From NCBI GenBank assembly GCA_042568205.1, contig JBHPJE010000003.1, positions 1 to 64,000 of the forward strand: 64,000 nucleotides of DNA, given 5' to 3'. Positions 18,394-27,811 of this stretch are shown in pieces (within the stretch, counting starts at the first letter, position 1; every line of letters begins with the position of its first letter). The DNA is from JAUVDZ01 sp042568205 (lineage in GTDB: Bacteria; Patescibacteriota; Gracilibacteria; UBA1369; PNNO01). The position numbers and the translations under genes were made by a program. The notes beneath the pieces are model-generated. The model worked only from the letters and a program-made list of their open reading frames with translations, searched no databases and had not been told where the DNA came from.

Positions 18394-18399
18394 AAAAAC

Positions 18400-18732
18400 A
18401 TGGGAAAGAAAATTACAAAAAGACGGCAGAAGAAAAACAAATTTGATAATTTAAGCAAGCCTCAGGAGGAATTTGATTTTCATGATCGAGGGATTTTAAC
18501 ATCGCATGATATTGAAAAGCTTGCAGATGAATTTTTGGATGAATGCCGCGACCGGGGTTTAACTAAAGTGCTTTTTATTACAGGAAAAGGTTTGCATTCA
18601 CGGAATGGTATGCCGATTATAAAGCCAATGCTTAGGAAATACTTAGAAAGTAAGTCTTTTGTTTTGCGTGTTTATGAAGGACGGCGCGATAGAGGAGGGA
18701 GCGGGGCTTTAGAGGTTATTTTAGATTTTTAA
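18400..18732 (+). CDS. Smr-domain protein
   Basis: A 110-residue protein. The first 25 residues are basic. The rest is an Smr domain: FDFHDRG resembles the LDLHG motif, LFITGKGLHS is the TGxGxH motif, and GGSGALEVIL the G-rich end. Smr domains are nucleases or nucleic-acid binders found at the end of MutS2 and as small proteins linked to ribosome rescue in other bacteria. Here it stands alone. It overlaps the converging IF-2B-like gene by 17 bases. Confidence 0.85.
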   Translation: MGKKITKRRQKKNKFDNLSKPQEEFDFHDRGILTSHDIEKLADEFLDECRDRGLTKVLFITGKGLHSRNGMPIIKPMLRKYLESKSFVLRVYEGRRDRGGSGALEVILDF

Positions 18733-19636
18733 ACTTTTCATTAAAAACTTTTTTGAGTTTTGCTGGAGTTAATACGCCTTCATTGGTTATTATTTTTTTG
18801 AAGTATTTTGAAGGGACCCGATCATGTGAATATTTTATTCGTTCGTATTCAATTGGTTTGTGAGCATGTGTTCTTTTGTGTTTGTGAATAAATATCTCTG
18901 ACCTCTTTTTTGACTTCCATAAGCTAAATTTATCAACTCCTAAAAACATATAAACTGGAATTTTTTCTGAATAAAATTCAGTTATTAAACTAAGAGCACC
19001 AGGATTCAAAACAAAGTTCATTGTATCCTTTAATGTTAAAGCTCCAAAAAAGACCATGTCTATTTGATCATGAACGTGTGAAAGCATATAAGCCGGGACT
19101 ACTGTAAAGTTAATTCCTGCTTTATGTAAGCGTTCAATATTATCGTGAGTTTTTTCATAATCCTGCTCAGCAATAATTACATTAAACTTTTTCTTTTGAC
19201 CCTTATAATGAACTAAAACATCCTGAACAGTATGACTATGGTCGTGAATCAATATTGTTTTACCATTAACCTTGATTTCATCAGAAAATTTAATAAGTTT
19301 TCTCTTTTGTTTTCGCGCATGTTTCAATACTTCTTCAACCTTTCTAATTGCATGTTTCTTCCATTTTTTATCATCAGTAATCGAACAAACATCTCCTGTT
19401 ATCTCTTTTTCTAAATATCCAAAATAATATCTAAAAATGCCAAACTTAGGTTCAGTGTTTGTTACCATCTCGGCAAACTCATGATATTGCTTACAAAAAT
19501 TATTAAACTTGGAACCTTTAAATCCCCTGATTGCATCAATTAAAGATCTAAGCACGACTTCAGTGAGATCCCGTGTTCCTACTTCAACTTCGAGTTCTCT
19601 CATTAAATCTGAAAATAATTGAGTTTTTGTGTTCAT
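18716..19636 (-). CDS. IF-2B/MtnA-like protein
   Basis: A 306-residue protein whose second half resembles the eIF-2B alpha/beta/delta and ribose-1,5-bisphosphate/methylthioribose-1-phosphate isomerase superfamily. The features are ILIHDHSHTVQDVL, FNVIIAEQ, GINFTVVPAYMLSHV, VDMVFFGA-type and YMFLGVDKF. Relatives either isomerise sugar phosphates or have regulatory roles. The residues that decide activity cannot be judged by eye. A long N-terminal helical region precedes it. The stop of the permease gene upstream lies four bases away, so the two may be co-transcribed. Confidence 0.72.
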   Translation of the reverse strand: MNTKTQLFSDLMRELEVEVGTRDLTEVVLRSLIDAIRGFKGSKFNNFCKQYHEFAEMVTNTEPKFGIFRYYFGYLEKEITGDVCSITDDKKWKKHAIRKVEEVLKHARKQKRKLIKFSDEIKVNGKTILIHDHSHTVQDVLVHYKGQKKKFNVIIAEQDYEKTHDNIERLHKAGINFTVVPAYMLSHVHDQIDMVFFGALTLKDTMNFVLNPGALSLITEFYSEKIPVYMFLGVDKFSLWKSKKRSEIFIHKHKRTHAHKPIEYERIKYSHDRVPSKYFKKIITNEGVLTPAKLKKVFNEKFKNLK

Positions 19637-19639
19637 ATT

Positions 19640-20938
19640 TTATAAAGTTGCAAAGTACAAATATCCGCTACATACAGTTAAAATCGCTATAGTTAAAGGT
19701 AAGCTGAATTTCATATAACTTAAAAATGAAATATTCACTCCATTTTTCTTAGCAAGATCAGCTGAAATAACATTTGCTGAAGCTCCAATTAAAGTTCCGT
19801 TTCCTCCCAAACATGCTCCTAGTGACAAAGACCACCATAAAATTGAAACATCAGTTGCACCAAATGAGGCCTGGATTCCAGCAATAACCGGAATCATCAC
19901 AGTTACGAACGGAATATTATCCAATATCATTGAAACAAATCCTGAAACCCACAAAACTATCAAAGCGAGTATGAAAATATTATCTGTAGAGTTAACAATC
20001 AAATGGCTTAACTGCTCTAAAACTCCTGTTTTCTCAATTCCGGCAACCATAACGAATAATCCTGCAAAAAATAACAATGTAGTCCATTCAACTGAGCTAA
20101 ATGATTCGTGAATATTGATTTTTTTTGAAGTTACAATTGCTAAAACAATAGTTGCAGTAAAGGCAATAACATAGTTTGGTAATTGCAGATATCCCTGAAG
20201 CATAAATCCAACAATAGTAACAAGCAAAGCCAAGATAACTTTTATAACAAAATCCAAATGGATGGTCTTTTTAACAAACTTCATTTTAACTTTTCGAATA
20301 ATAATATTTGCTATCGTTAAATCAATTAGTTTATCTGAAATCGGCTTAATAGACCGCCAATTTGCAACCAAAAACACAATCATAGTTAAGATCGAAACAA
20401 AGAAGATCGGAATCCAAAGGTTCACAATAAAATCTAAGAAGTTGAATCCAGTTGCACCTCCTATAATAATATTCGGCGGATCACCAATTAACGTTAATCC
20501 CCCACCAATATTCGAAAATATAATCTCAGCAAAGATATAAGGCTTTGGATCCTTGCCCATACCTTTAACCAATTCAATAGTCAAAGGAACAATTAAAATA
20601 ACTGTAGTCACATTATCCAAAAACGCTGAAAACACAGCAGTTAATATCGAGAAAAATAAGAATATCGCAAGCGGATTCCCCTTTGTAAAAGCCGCAATCC
20701 TAACATTGAGCCATTCAAAAATCCCACTCTTTGAAGCAATATTTACTAAAATCATCATTGCCATCAATAAAAGTATTGTCTCAAATTCAATGGCATTAAT
20801 TGCCTCTTCAGGAGTTAGGATTCTAAAAATCACCATTAACAAAGCACCAAGAAGAGCTGTCAGTGACTTATCGAATCTTTCGATAACAATAAATATAAAT
20901 GCGAGGGCAAAAATTCCAAGTGTAAGATATTCGAGCAT
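19640..20938 (-). CDS. SLC13/ArsB/NhaD-type ion permease
   Basis: A membrane protein of about 432 residues and some 11 helices. It has the CitM/P-protein/ArsB family signatures: FLDNVTTVILIVPLT in the first half, NIGGGLTLIGDPPNIIIG, and the repeat-related LDNIPFVTVMIPV and LGGNGTLIGASANVI in the second half. These duplicated Asn-Pro and Asp-Asn motifs line the ion path. Members exchange sodium for protons or move arsenite or dicarboxylates. The substrate is undecided. ATG at 20938 is preferred over the adjoining GTG at 20941. Confidence 0.88.
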   Translation of the reverse strand: MLEYLTLGIFALAFIFIVIERFDKSLTALLGALLMVIFRILTPEEAINAIEFETILLLMAMMILVNIASKSGIFEWLNVRIAAFTKGNPLAIFLFFSILTAVFSAFLDNVTTVILIVPLTIELVKGMGKDPKPYIFAEIIFSNIGGGLTLIGDPPNIIIGGATGFNFLDFIVNLWIPIFFVSILTMIVFLVANWRSIKPISDKLIDLTIANIIIRKVKMKFVKKTIHLDFVIKVILALLVTIVGFMLQGYLQLPNYVIAFTATIVLAIVTSKKINIHESFSSVEWTTLLFFAGLFVMVAGIEKTGVLEQLSHLIVNSTDNIFILALIVLWVSGFVSMILDNIPFVTVMIPVIAGIQASFGATDVSILWWSLSLGACLGGNGTLIGASANVISADLAKKNGVNISFLSYMKFSLPLTIAILTVCSGYLYFATL

Positions 20939-20974
20939 CACTATTCATTAACTAACATTAATAAATAATACGCT

Positions 20975-21003
20975 TTGATTTCATCAAATACAATATGTAG
21001 AAT
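20975..21003 (+). promoter_or_regulatory. Promoter giving leaderless Dpm1-like transcript
   Basis: TTGATT (20975-20980), 17 bases, TAGAAT (20998-21003), six bases, then the ATG at 21010. Confidence 0.65.
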
Positions 21004-21009
21004 TATCAT

Positions 21010-21705
21010 ATGCAAAAGACTCTCATAATAATTCCAACTTACAACGAGATCGAGAATGTTCCGATCATTATTCCTGAAATTAAAAAGCAGCTTCCTGATG
21101 CGCATATTTTGGTTGTTGATGATGGGTCGCCTGATGGGACTTCAGCTAAAGTTCGCTCGATGAATGTTGATGGTGTTTTTGTTTTGGATCGTAATAAAAA
21201 AGAGGGATTAGGGCGTGCGTATATTGCTGGATTTAAATGGGCCCTTGGGCGAGGTTATGATTTGATTTTTGAAATGGATGCGGATTTATCGCATGATCCT
21301 AAATATTTACCTGAATTTATTAAAACTTCGCAGGAGGCAGATTTAGTTATAGGCTCTCGCTATATTGATGGTGTAAGAGTTGTGGATTGGCCTTTGCATC
21401 GTCTTTTATTAAGTTATTTTGGAAATCTTGGCGCCAGATTTATTGCAGGAATTCCTGTAAAAGACTGCACAAGTGGATTTAAGTGTTTTAAAAGTCATGT
21501 TTTGCATGCGATTGATTTTGAGAAAATTTCATCTTCTGGATATTCATTTCAGGTTGAAATGAATCATTATGCACACAAAAAGGGATTTAAAATAAAAGAA
21601 ATTCCAATAGTGTTTACTGACCGAAAATTCGGCACCTCAAAGATGAACACAAAAATTATTCAAGAAGGCGCAAAACTGTTATGGACGCTGCGTTTTAAGA
21701 GATAG
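21010..21705 (+). CDS. Polyprenol-phosphate mannosyltransferase-like GT2
   Basis: A 231-residue GT2 enzyme without membrane helices, close to Dpm1: IIIPTYNEIENVP, VVDDGSPDGT, metal-binding DADLSHDP near residue 95, VIGSRYIDG, and KDCTSGFKCF. Members load a sugar from a nucleotide donor onto polyprenyl phosphate on the cytoplasmic face. The lipid-linked sugar is then used by membrane transferases. It fits the surface-glycan theme of the window. Its end directly abuts the end of the converging protease gene. Confidence 0.9.
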   Translation: MQKTLIIIPTYNEIENVPIIIPEIKKQLPDAHILVVDDGSPDGTSAKVRSMNVDGVFVLDRNKKEGLGRAYIAGFKWALGRGYDLIFEMDADLSHDPKYLPEFIKTSQEADLVIGSRYIDGVRVVDWPLHRLLLSYFGNLGARFIAGIPVKDCTSGFKCFKSHVLHAIDFEKISSSGYSFQVEMNHYAHKKGFKIKEIPIVFTDRKFGTSKMNTKIIQEGAKLLWTLRFKR

Positions 21706-22827
21706 TTATTTTTTCTTTTTGCTCTTTTTTTTCTTAGGATACTTACATTTCATCTTCATATGCGATCCCTTTACTGAAGTTTTTTTACATTCCATATCAA
21801 ACCAAGGACTTTTCTTTTTTCTAGGTTTTAATTTCTTTATTTCATGAAAAAGTTTTTGATTTAATATTTCTAAATCTTTTGGACTTAGCCTTACAGCATT
21901 TGCTTTATCCGGATAAACTTCACCAATACTTTGAGCTATTATCCCAACAATTTCACCTTTTGTATTAATAACTCCCCCACCTGAATTACCAGGCAATATA
22001 TTAACTCTTAATTCATATTTATCCTTTGTTTTCTTTGATAGTACACCGGTTGAAGGAGTAAATAGTTTTCTTCCAGTTGGATGTCCTAAAGTTAAAACTA
22101 CTTTTTCTAATTCTGCATCAGATCCAGTTTTCATTCCATAAGGTTTTAGTTTCTTCATTAATTTTGGATTTCCAATTAATGCCAAATCTAAAGTTGGATG
22201 CTTAACAATAGCTACAGGATCATCTTTATCTAAATACCATGCAACTCTTACGCTATCATCTTTTTTACTTTTTCTTTTAATAGCTGTTACTAAATATTGC
22301 CCTTTATCAACGCAATGTTTTGCAGTTGCTATAACTCCATTATCTAAAATTATTCCGGCACAAGTTCCAATAGTGAATCGGTCCTTACTTTCAGATTTTA
22401 ATATTAAATACACGGTTGCTTTATATAAATCTTCAATTGATTTTTCAGGGATTTTACCAAAATCTATTTGCTTAGGTTTTTCTGGTAGTCTTGGTGGTGT
22501 TTGTGACCTTGTCAATGCTTGCTGCATTGGCATGTGAGAAATTGCAATATGTTTATTAAAAGCTTTTCGTATTTCATTATGTGTTAATCCCATTGCTGTT
22601 AAAGAAACAAGAATTTGACCAAAAAGCACAGCCCATACGTATCTTCTTGTATTTTTTTGATAATTATCAACATTTTGAAAAGTCTTATTAACTTCATCAA
22701 CTTCAGCTAAAGCTGGGGAATTGTCTTCAAATTCAGCTATAGAACCATCAGTTGAATCTGAATAGAATTCTCCTATTTCTGCTCCAAGTAAATTTGCATC
22801 AAGATCATCTAAGGTATAAAAAGACAT
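21706..22827 (-). CDS. Membrane-anchored trypsin-like serine protease
   Basis: A 373-residue protein with an acidic cytoplasmic N-terminus, one membrane helix (about residues 62-80), and a chymotrypsin-fold domain. The triad is visible as His171 (ATAKHC), Asp214 (TLDLAL) and Ser282 (LPGNSGGG). Two cysteines around His171 may form the usual disulfide. A very basic tail (PKKKKSKKKK) ends the protein. No PDZ domain is present, so this is not a full HtrA. It probably acts outside the membrane. The N-in single-helix anchor is my reading. Confidence 0.85.
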   Translation of the reverse strand: MSFYTLDDLDANLLGAEIGEFYSDSTDGSIAEFEDNSPALAEVDEVNKTFQNVDNYQKNTRRYVWAVLFGQILVSLTAMGLTHNEIRKAFNKHIAISHMPMQQALTRSQTPPRLPEKPKQIDFGKIPEKSIEDLYKATVYLILKSESKDRFTIGTCAGIILDNGVIATAKHCVDKGQYLVTAIKRKSKKDDSVRVAWYLDKDDPVAIVKHPTLDLALIGNPKLMKKLKPYGMKTGSDAELEKVVLTLGHPTGRKLFTPSTGVLSKKTKDKYELRVNILPGNSGGGVINTKGEIVGIIAQSIGEVYPDKANAVRLSPKDLEILNQKLFHEIKKLKPRKKKSPWFDMECKKTSVKGSHMKMKCKYPKKKKSKKKK

Positions 22828-22876
22828 AACAAAAACTTTGATTAAGGGATTGTATAAAGGAAAACGCCTTAATCTA

Positions 22877-23974
22877 TTACAATCTCCCTGCCAACCTACC
22901 AGTTGCCCAAGCGTTTTGAAGATTGAAACCGCCAGTTAATCCATCTACATCTAGGATTTCGCCAGCAAAGTATAATCGCGGGTCTTTAAGCGACTGCATG
23001 GTTTTTGGATCAACCTCATCTAAACTGACTCCGCCAGCTGTAACAATTTCTCGGCCTGGAGTTCTGCCAGTTATAAGAATTTTATAATTTTTTATCAGTT
23101 CAATAATTCTTGTGAGCTCTTTTTTACTTGTTTCATTAACTCGCTTATCTTTATCAATTCCCATGGCTTCTGCTAAAGATTTTGGTATAAATGACCGAGT
23201 CATCTTAATTATTTTTTCTTTTGGTGAATCACCCAGTACATCCATAATTTGCTCACGACTGAGATTAGGCGCATAGTCTACAAATAAATCAGCTCCTTGA
23301 TCAAATTTTTTATACGCAGTGAAAGATGAGATGGCGAACACTGCTGGGCCGGTTATTCCTTTATGGGTAAACAAAAAAGGACCCTCAAAAAAATGACCGA
23401 GTAATTTTAGTTTTGCATTTTCAATTGCAACTCCGCTTATATCTGGTATATCAGCTAAAAATGAAGTTAAAGTTGGTGCCAAGGGTGTAATAGTATGTCC
23501 TACAGATTCAGCTAAATTGTATCCACTTTTTCCACCGGTAGTTATGATTATACGATCTGCATCGAGTTCATTTAAACTTTCAATGTCAGTTTCATAATTA
23601 ATTTCAGCATCCTTTAAAATTCTTAAAAACATTGCAACTATCTCTTCTCCGTTTTCAGATTTTGGAAAAACTCGCAATCCCTCAGTTTTTAACTTGATTC
23701 CATGGTCTTCGAACCATTCGTAAGTTTGTTTTGGGCCGAATTCATGCATTGCAAAGCGAAGCCATTGTGATCCGCGAGGATAATTCTTTAATAATTCGCG
23801 AACATCTGTAATTACTGTTGTTAAATTACATCGTCCTCCACCGGTTGCAACCAATTTACGTCCTAACGTGACGTTTTTTTCGTATATTGTTATTTTAGCT
23901 TTTGGATTTGCTTCAGCTATTGTAGCTGCTGCCATCATTCCTGCTGCTCCTCCGCCGATTATTGCGATTTTCAT
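22877..23974 (-). CDS. HI0933/BaiN-family flavoprotein
   Basis: A 365-residue NAD(P)/FAD-dependent oxidoreductase. The dinucleotide-binding motif IIGGGAAGMMAA is at the N-terminus, followed by GRKLVATGGGRCN typical of HI0933/YhiN proteins, and the closing flavin motif FAGEILDVDGLTGGFNLQNA. The insert domain is shorter than usual. The natural substrate of most of this family is unknown. It diverges from the M23 lipoprotein gene, 36 bases apart. Confidence 0.88.
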   Translation of the reverse strand: MKIAIIGGGAAGMMAAATIAEANPKAKITIYEKNVTLGRKLVATGGGRCNLTTVITDVRELLKNYPRGSQWLRFAMHEFGPKQTYEWFEDHGIKLKTEGLRVFPKSENGEEIVAMFLRILKDAEINYETDIESLNELDADRIIITTGGKSGYNLAESVGHTITPLAPTLTSFLADIPDISGVAIENAKLKLLGHFFEGPFLFTHKGITGPAVFAISSFTAYKKFDQGADLFVDYAPNLSREQIMDVLGDSPKEKIIKMTRSFIPKSLAEAMGIDKDKRVNETSKKELTRIIELIKNYKILITGRTPGREIVTAGGVSLDEVDPKTMQSLKDPRLYFAGEILDVDGLTGGFNLQNAWATGRLAGRL

Positions 23975-23995
23975 AAGTGAAATATACTCAAATAA

Positions 23996-24004
23996 TGATA
24001 TAAT
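23996..24004 (+). promoter_or_regulatory. Extended -10 promoter, leaderless start of M23 gene
   Basis: TGATATAAT with TATAAT at 23999-24004, six bases before the ATG at 24011. There is no recognisable -35 box, as expected for an extended -10 promoter. Confidence 0.6.
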
Positions 24005-24010
24005 TGCTAT

Positions 24011-24571
24011 ATGATTAAAAAACTCGCAGTAATTTGTATTTTATTTAGTTTTTCTGGTTGTGTTCTTTATCAAGATCATAATCTCAATATTTATAATCCT
24101 GAAAGAATAACTAAAAAGAGCTTTGGGACTTATGTTACTCCATTGGATTCTCCTGTTGATCCAGAGGTTTTTACTGGTTATCACACAGCAATTGATTTTG
24201 AAACTTTTGAACATGAGGCAGATGTAGAAGTGCCGGTTTATGCAATTTGTGAAGGGCCACTTGTTGTGAATCGATGGGCCCAAGGTTATGGAGGAGTTGT
24301 TATTCAGTCATGTAAAGTTAATGGTGATGAAGTGACTGTTATTTATGGTCATTTGGATTTAGAAAGTGTGCCGGATCAGGATATTTTTTCTTTTGGTGAC
24401 GTTGTTGGATTTTTGGGAAATGCTTATTCTAATGAAACAGATAACGAAAGGAAGCATTTACATTTAGGAATTCATAAAGGAAATGACATCAATTTATTTG
24501 GATATGTTCAAGAACCATCGGATTTAAATGATTGGATTGATCCATGGGAGATTGTTAGTTTAACTATTTAA
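24011..24571 (+). CDS. M23-type peptidase lipoprotein
   Basis: A 186-residue protein with a signal peptide and lipobox FSGC (Cys17). The metal site of LytM-like M23 peptidases is recognisable: His58 and Asp62 (GYHTAIDFE), and the HLH near residue 148 (KHLHLGIH), with YGHLD between. M23 enzymes cut peptide cross-links in peptidoglycan. A lipid-anchored form suggests a role in envelope remodelling. The leaderless promoter is noted separately. It overlaps the converging gene by four bases. Confidence 0.82.
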   Translation: MIKKLAVICILFSFSGCVLYQDHNLNIYNPERITKKSFGTYVTPLDSPVDPEVFTGYHTAIDFETFEHEADVEVPVYAICEGPLVVNRWAQGYGGVVIQSCKVNGDEVTVIYGHLDLESVPDQDIFSFGDVVGFLGNAYSNETDNERKHLHLGIHKGNDINLFGYVQEPSDLNDWIDPWEIVSLTI

Positions 24572-25440
24572 GCTTTTTCCTTCTCATTAGCTGAAACTAC
24601 TTCTTTTCCGTAAAATTGTTTATTTAAAACTTCTTCTAATCTCATCATTTTATAAACAAGTTTCACAGCATTCTCTGTCTCCCCTTCTTTTACAAATGGG
24701 GATCCATCACCGTAACCTTGTAAATTATGAATGAGCATTGGAATCAACTGTTCAAGTTGTTTCAATACTTCTTTATCATCATTAAATGCCACTAGATATT
24801 TAAGAGCATCATGAGTTCCTTCAGGGGTATTTTGAATAATTTTATTCCATAAACTTTGGATTTCCCCTCTTAAATTAACAAGATCACCAGCATCTTCATA
24901 AACCTCTTCACCCATTTTCATAAAAATTGCTCTAGCTTCTTCTGGCGTAGGCATGTCTTCATAATCTAAAGGAGAATTAGAATAATGATAATGATCTATA
25001 AATGATTCAAATAAAAAGCGCATAGCACCTTCAAAATTCCCGTTTTTCACTTGTTCCAATGCTTTTTCTAATTTATTGGCATAATCTAAATCATCATATA
25101 TATCTCCATTATGTAATTTCAGTTCGTCCATATCAATGAATTTCATTAACCTTCTGTTTGTATATTCTCTCATTAATTCTAAACGATTTTCATCTGGTTT
25201 TTTTTGTTCCTTATATTCTTTTCCTGGTTTTTCTGGAAAACGAATGACATCTTTAAAAATACCAAGTCTATCAATTCGTTCTCTAGCTTCATCTCTAATC
25301 TCTTCTACCATTTCAGCTTGAATTTCAAGCCATTTACCATAAGGGGTAGGAAATCGCTGAGGCACATTTTGCCCCCTAGCAACTTCAAAAACATAAGGTT
25401 TTAAGGGATCTTTGTTTAAATCTGGATCTCTATTAATCAT
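24568..25440 (-). CDS. Hypothetical 290-residue acidic protein
   Basis: I do not recognise this protein. It is soluble, largely helical and acidic, with a Tyr/His-rich patch (ESFIDHYHYSNSPLDYED) and no signal peptide. Its start ATG at 25440 is followed by MINRDPDLNKDPLKPYVFEV. It stands alone between two converging or diverging neighbours. Confidence 0.65.
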   Translation of the reverse strand: MINRDPDLNKDPLKPYVFEVARGQNVPQRFPTPYGKWLEIQAEMVEEIRDEARERIDRLGIFKDVIRFPEKPGKEYKEQKKPDENRLELMREYTNRRLMKFIDMDELKLHNGDIYDDLDYANKLEKALEQVKNGNFEGAMRFLFESFIDHYHYSNSPLDYEDMPTPEEARAIFMKMGEEVYEDAGDLVNLRGEIQSLWNKIIQNTPEGTHDALKYLVAFNDDKEVLKQLEQLIPMLIHNLQGYGDGSPFVKEGETENAVKLVYKMMRLEEVLNKQFYGKEVVSANEKEKA

Positions 25441-25538
25441 GATATTTTGTTTTAATTTTCATATATATTATAACATGATTTGGCCTTTTTGACAAAAAAC
25501 CGAGTAGAGGGATTTAAAAAGAAAGTATAATAAGCCCC

Positions 25539-25567
25539 TTGACAGCCGCCTACATTTAACGTATAGT
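25539..25567 (+). promoter_or_regulatory. Promoter of the DEAD-box helicase gene
   Basis: TTGACA (25539-25544), 17 bases, TATAGT (25562-25567). The leader to the ATG at 25597 is about 23 bases. The remaining 25441-25538 interval holds only AT-rich sequence. Confidence 0.75.
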
Positions 25568-25596
25568 TAGTTTTCGTAAACCTATAACAACAAACA

Positions 25597-26838
25597 ATGG
25601 TATTCGAACAACTAAATCTGATCCCCCAAATTCTTAAAGCGTTACAAGGAGAAGGATATACAAAATCAACGCCTATACAAGCCAAATCTATCCCTGCGAT
25701 CCTGCAAAGAAGAGATATATTAGGCTGTGCTCAAACCGGTACTGGAAAAACCGCAGCTTTTGCAATTCCAACACTTCAAATTTTAAATAATGAGGTTAAA
25801 CACGAAAGAGGTCCAAAAAAAATTAAATGTTTGATCGTTACTCCTACTAGAGAACTTGCAATTCAGATAGGAGAAAGCTTTGCAGCTTATGGAAGACATC
25901 TAACCCTTAGACACACTGTGATTTTTGGTGGAGTTGGACAGCATTCACAAGTAAAGCAACTTCAAAGAGGTGTGGATATCCTGATTGCAACTCCTGGAAG
26001 ACTTTTAGATCTTATGAATCAAGGATACGTAAAACTAAACGACATCAAAATCTTCACTTTAGATGAAGCAGATAGAATGTTAGATATGGGATTCATCAAT
26101 GACATTAAAAAGATTATCGCTAAATTGCCTCAAAAGAAGCAATCACTTTTTTTCTCGGCAACTATGCCACCAGTTATTGTTGAATTAACTAATAAATTAC
26201 TTGTTAATCCAGTGAAGGTTGAGGTAGCTCCTTCAGCTACAACTGCTGAAAAAGTTAAACAAAAGATATATCAAGTGGATAAAATTAATAAAAAGCCACT
26301 TTTAATACATGTTTTGCAAGAAAAAGAGATTAAATCTGCTCTTATCTTCACACGAACAAAGTATGGTGCTGACAAAGTAGCAAGATTCATAAACCAAGCT
26401 GGGATAAGCGCTGAAGCTATCCACGGAAACAAAAGCCAAAACGCCAGACAAAGAGCTTTACAGAACTTCAAAGATAAGAAAACCAGAATACTTGTTGCAA
26501 CTGATATCGCAGCAAGAGGAATCGATATCGATGAGCTTTCTCATGTAATAAACTACGAAATCTCAAACGTACCAGAAACCTATGTTCACCGAATCGGAAG
26601 AACAGCTCGTGCAGGCGCAGAAGGAATTGCACTTTCATTCTGTGACTGGGAAGAAAAAGCATATGTTAAAGATGTTGAAAGATTAACAAAACAAGCAATT
26701 CCAGTAATTTCAGATCATCCCTTCCCTATAAGCAATACTCCCCCGCCAGTTGTGGCAAAAGTTCAACAGGTTCGTGGAGGTCGTTCTAGTAATGCTAGAA
26801 AAAGAAGGAATACCCAGTGGCGTGGGAAAAGACGATAG
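25597..26838 (+). CDS. DEAD-box RNA helicase (RhlE-like)
   Basis: A 413-residue protein with all helicase motifs in order: AQTGTGKT (I), PTRELA (Ia), TPGR (Ib), DEAD (II), SAT (III), then in the second domain IFTRTK (IV), ARGIDID (V) and HRIGRTAR (VI). A short basic tail (RKRRNTQWRGKRR) probably helps RNA binding. Such proteins unwind RNA in ribosome assembly or decay and often help growth in the cold. The family is sure but the exact subgroup (RhlE versus CsdA/SrmB) is less so. Confidence 0.94.
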   Translation: MVFEQLNLIPQILKALQGEGYTKSTPIQAKSIPAILQRRDILGCAQTGTGKTAAFAIPTLQILNNEVKHERGPKKIKCLIVTPTRELAIQIGESFAAYGRHLTLRHTVIFGGVGQHSQVKQLQRGVDILIATPGRLLDLMNQGYVKLNDIKIFTLDEADRMLDMGFINDIKKIIAKLPQKKQSLFFSATMPPVIVELTNKLLVNPVKVEVAPSATTAEKVKQKIYQVDKINKKPLLIHVLQEKEIKSALIFTRTKYGADKVARFINQAGISAEAIHGNKSQNARQRALQNFKDKKTRILVATDIAARGIDIDELSHVINYEISNVPETYVHRIGRTARAGAEGIALSFCDWEEKAYVKDVERLTKQAIPVISDHPFPISNTPPPVVAKVQQVRGGRSSNARKRRNTQWRGKRR

Positions 26839-26841
26839 TTA

Positions 26842-26850
26842 TGTTATAAT
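26842..26850 (+). promoter_or_regulatory. Extended -10 promoter upstream of DUF1624-like gene
   Basis: TGTTATAAT with TATAAT at 26845-26850, about 25 bases before the ATG at 26875. The same ATGTTATAAT sequence stands before the genes at 18400 and 31165. Confidence 0.55.
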
Positions 26851-26874
26851 TTAAGTTGGTTTTAATATACAAGA

Positions 26875-27615
26875 ATGACTACCCCCAGCCAACTCAACTA
26901 CAATAAAAGATTTTGGGAAATTGATTTTTTACGTGGATTAGCAATAATTGCAATGATTATCTTTCATGTTGTCTTTGATTTAGACTATTTTAGCATTTTG
27001 AAAATCGATACTAATAATTTATTTTGGACAATTTTCAGAGTATCAATTTTTAGCTTATTCTTCCTGTTAGTAGGAGTTTCATTAAGTTTGAGTCATTCAA
27101 AGAATAAAAAGTTTTTGGATTATTTAAAAAGAGGTTTAAAAATATTTTTCTGGGGAATGATGATAACGTTAACAACAGTAATTTTTATGCAGCAGGGATA
27201 CGTTTTATTTGGAGTTTTGCATTTTATTGGATTTTCAATAATTCTTGCATATCCATTTTTAAAATTCTCATATTTGAATTTGATTTTTGCAGTACCCATA
27301 ATTTTAGTTGGTCTTTATTTATTTAACTTTTATTTCGATTTCCAATGGCTTTTATGGCTGGGATTGAAACCTCACCATTTTCAAACAGTAGATTACTTCC
27401 CTTTACTCCCCTATTTCGGGATAATTTTGATAGGAATATTTTTAGGAAAAAAATTGTATTCGAATCACAATAGAATGTTTAAACTAAAGGATTCTCCAAA
27501 ACAGCCGATTATGAAATTTTTTGAATTTTTGGGCAAAAAATCTCTTTTTATTTATTTATTACATCAACCAATTATAATAGCGGTGTTGCTACTAATTAAA
27601 TTGAATCTAAAATAA
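26875..27615 (+). CDS. DUF1624/heparan-alpha-glucosaminide N-acetyltransferase-like membrane protein
   Basis: A 246-residue protein with about seven membrane helices. The N-terminal WEIDFLRGLAIIAMIIFHVV motif, with a membrane-embedded histidine, is typical of the DUF1624/HGSNAT-like group. Those proteins are thought to transfer acetyl groups to sugars across the membrane. The conserved end LFIYLLHQPI supports this. In this window it could modify surface glycan, but that is inference. Confidence 0.82.
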   Translation: MTTPSQLNYNKRFWEIDFLRGLAIIAMIIFHVVFDLDYFSILKIDTNNLFWTIFRVSIFSLFFLLVGVSLSLSHSKNKKFLDYLKRGLKIFFWGMMITLTTVIFMQQGYVLFGVLHFIGFSIILAYPFLKFSYLNLIFAVPIILVGLYLFNFYFDFQWLLWLGLKPHHFQTVDYFPLLPYFGIILIGIFLGKKLYSNHNRMFKLKDSPKQPIMKFFEFLGKKSLFIYLLHQPIIIAVLLLIKLNLK

Positions 27616-27625
27616 CATCATACTG

Positions 27626-27654
27626 TTGACAAAACCTTGAGAATATAGTATTGT
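27626..27654 (+). promoter_or_regulatory. Strong promoter of GC-rich lipoprotein unit
   Basis: TTGACA (27626-27631), 17 bases, TATTGT (27649-27654). The predicted start near 27661 leaves a 150-base structured leader before the coding sequence. Confidence 0.75.
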
Positions 27655-27685
27655 GCTCTCCTACTTTGCGCTCTTTGATAAATAT

Positions 27686-27810
27686 AGCAGGCACTATCGA
27701 GCCTTTGAAAAAGTCATATCAATTGAGCATCCCTAATTGGATGTCTCGCTTGTACTTAATCAAAGGTTGGTGTTTCTGCCTGCTAACCAAAACCAACAAG
27801 GAGATCGATA
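27686..27810 (+). promoter_or_regulatory. Structured 5' leader, riboswitch-like
   Basis: Three helices nest in order. P1 is AGCAGGCA/TGCCTGCT (27686-27693 with 27777-27784). P2 is CCTTTGA/TCAAAGG (27702-27708 with 27760-27766). P3 is GAGCATCC/GGATGTCTC (27725-27732 with 27739-27747, one bulge). A competing hairpin pairs GTTGGTGTTT (27767-27776 area) with AAACCAAC just before the Shine-Dalgarno AAGGAG (27798-27803) and would break P1. Two exclusive folds next to a ribosome site are the usual logic of a switch. No known riboswitch class was recognised. Confidence 0.5.
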
Positions 27811-27811
27811 A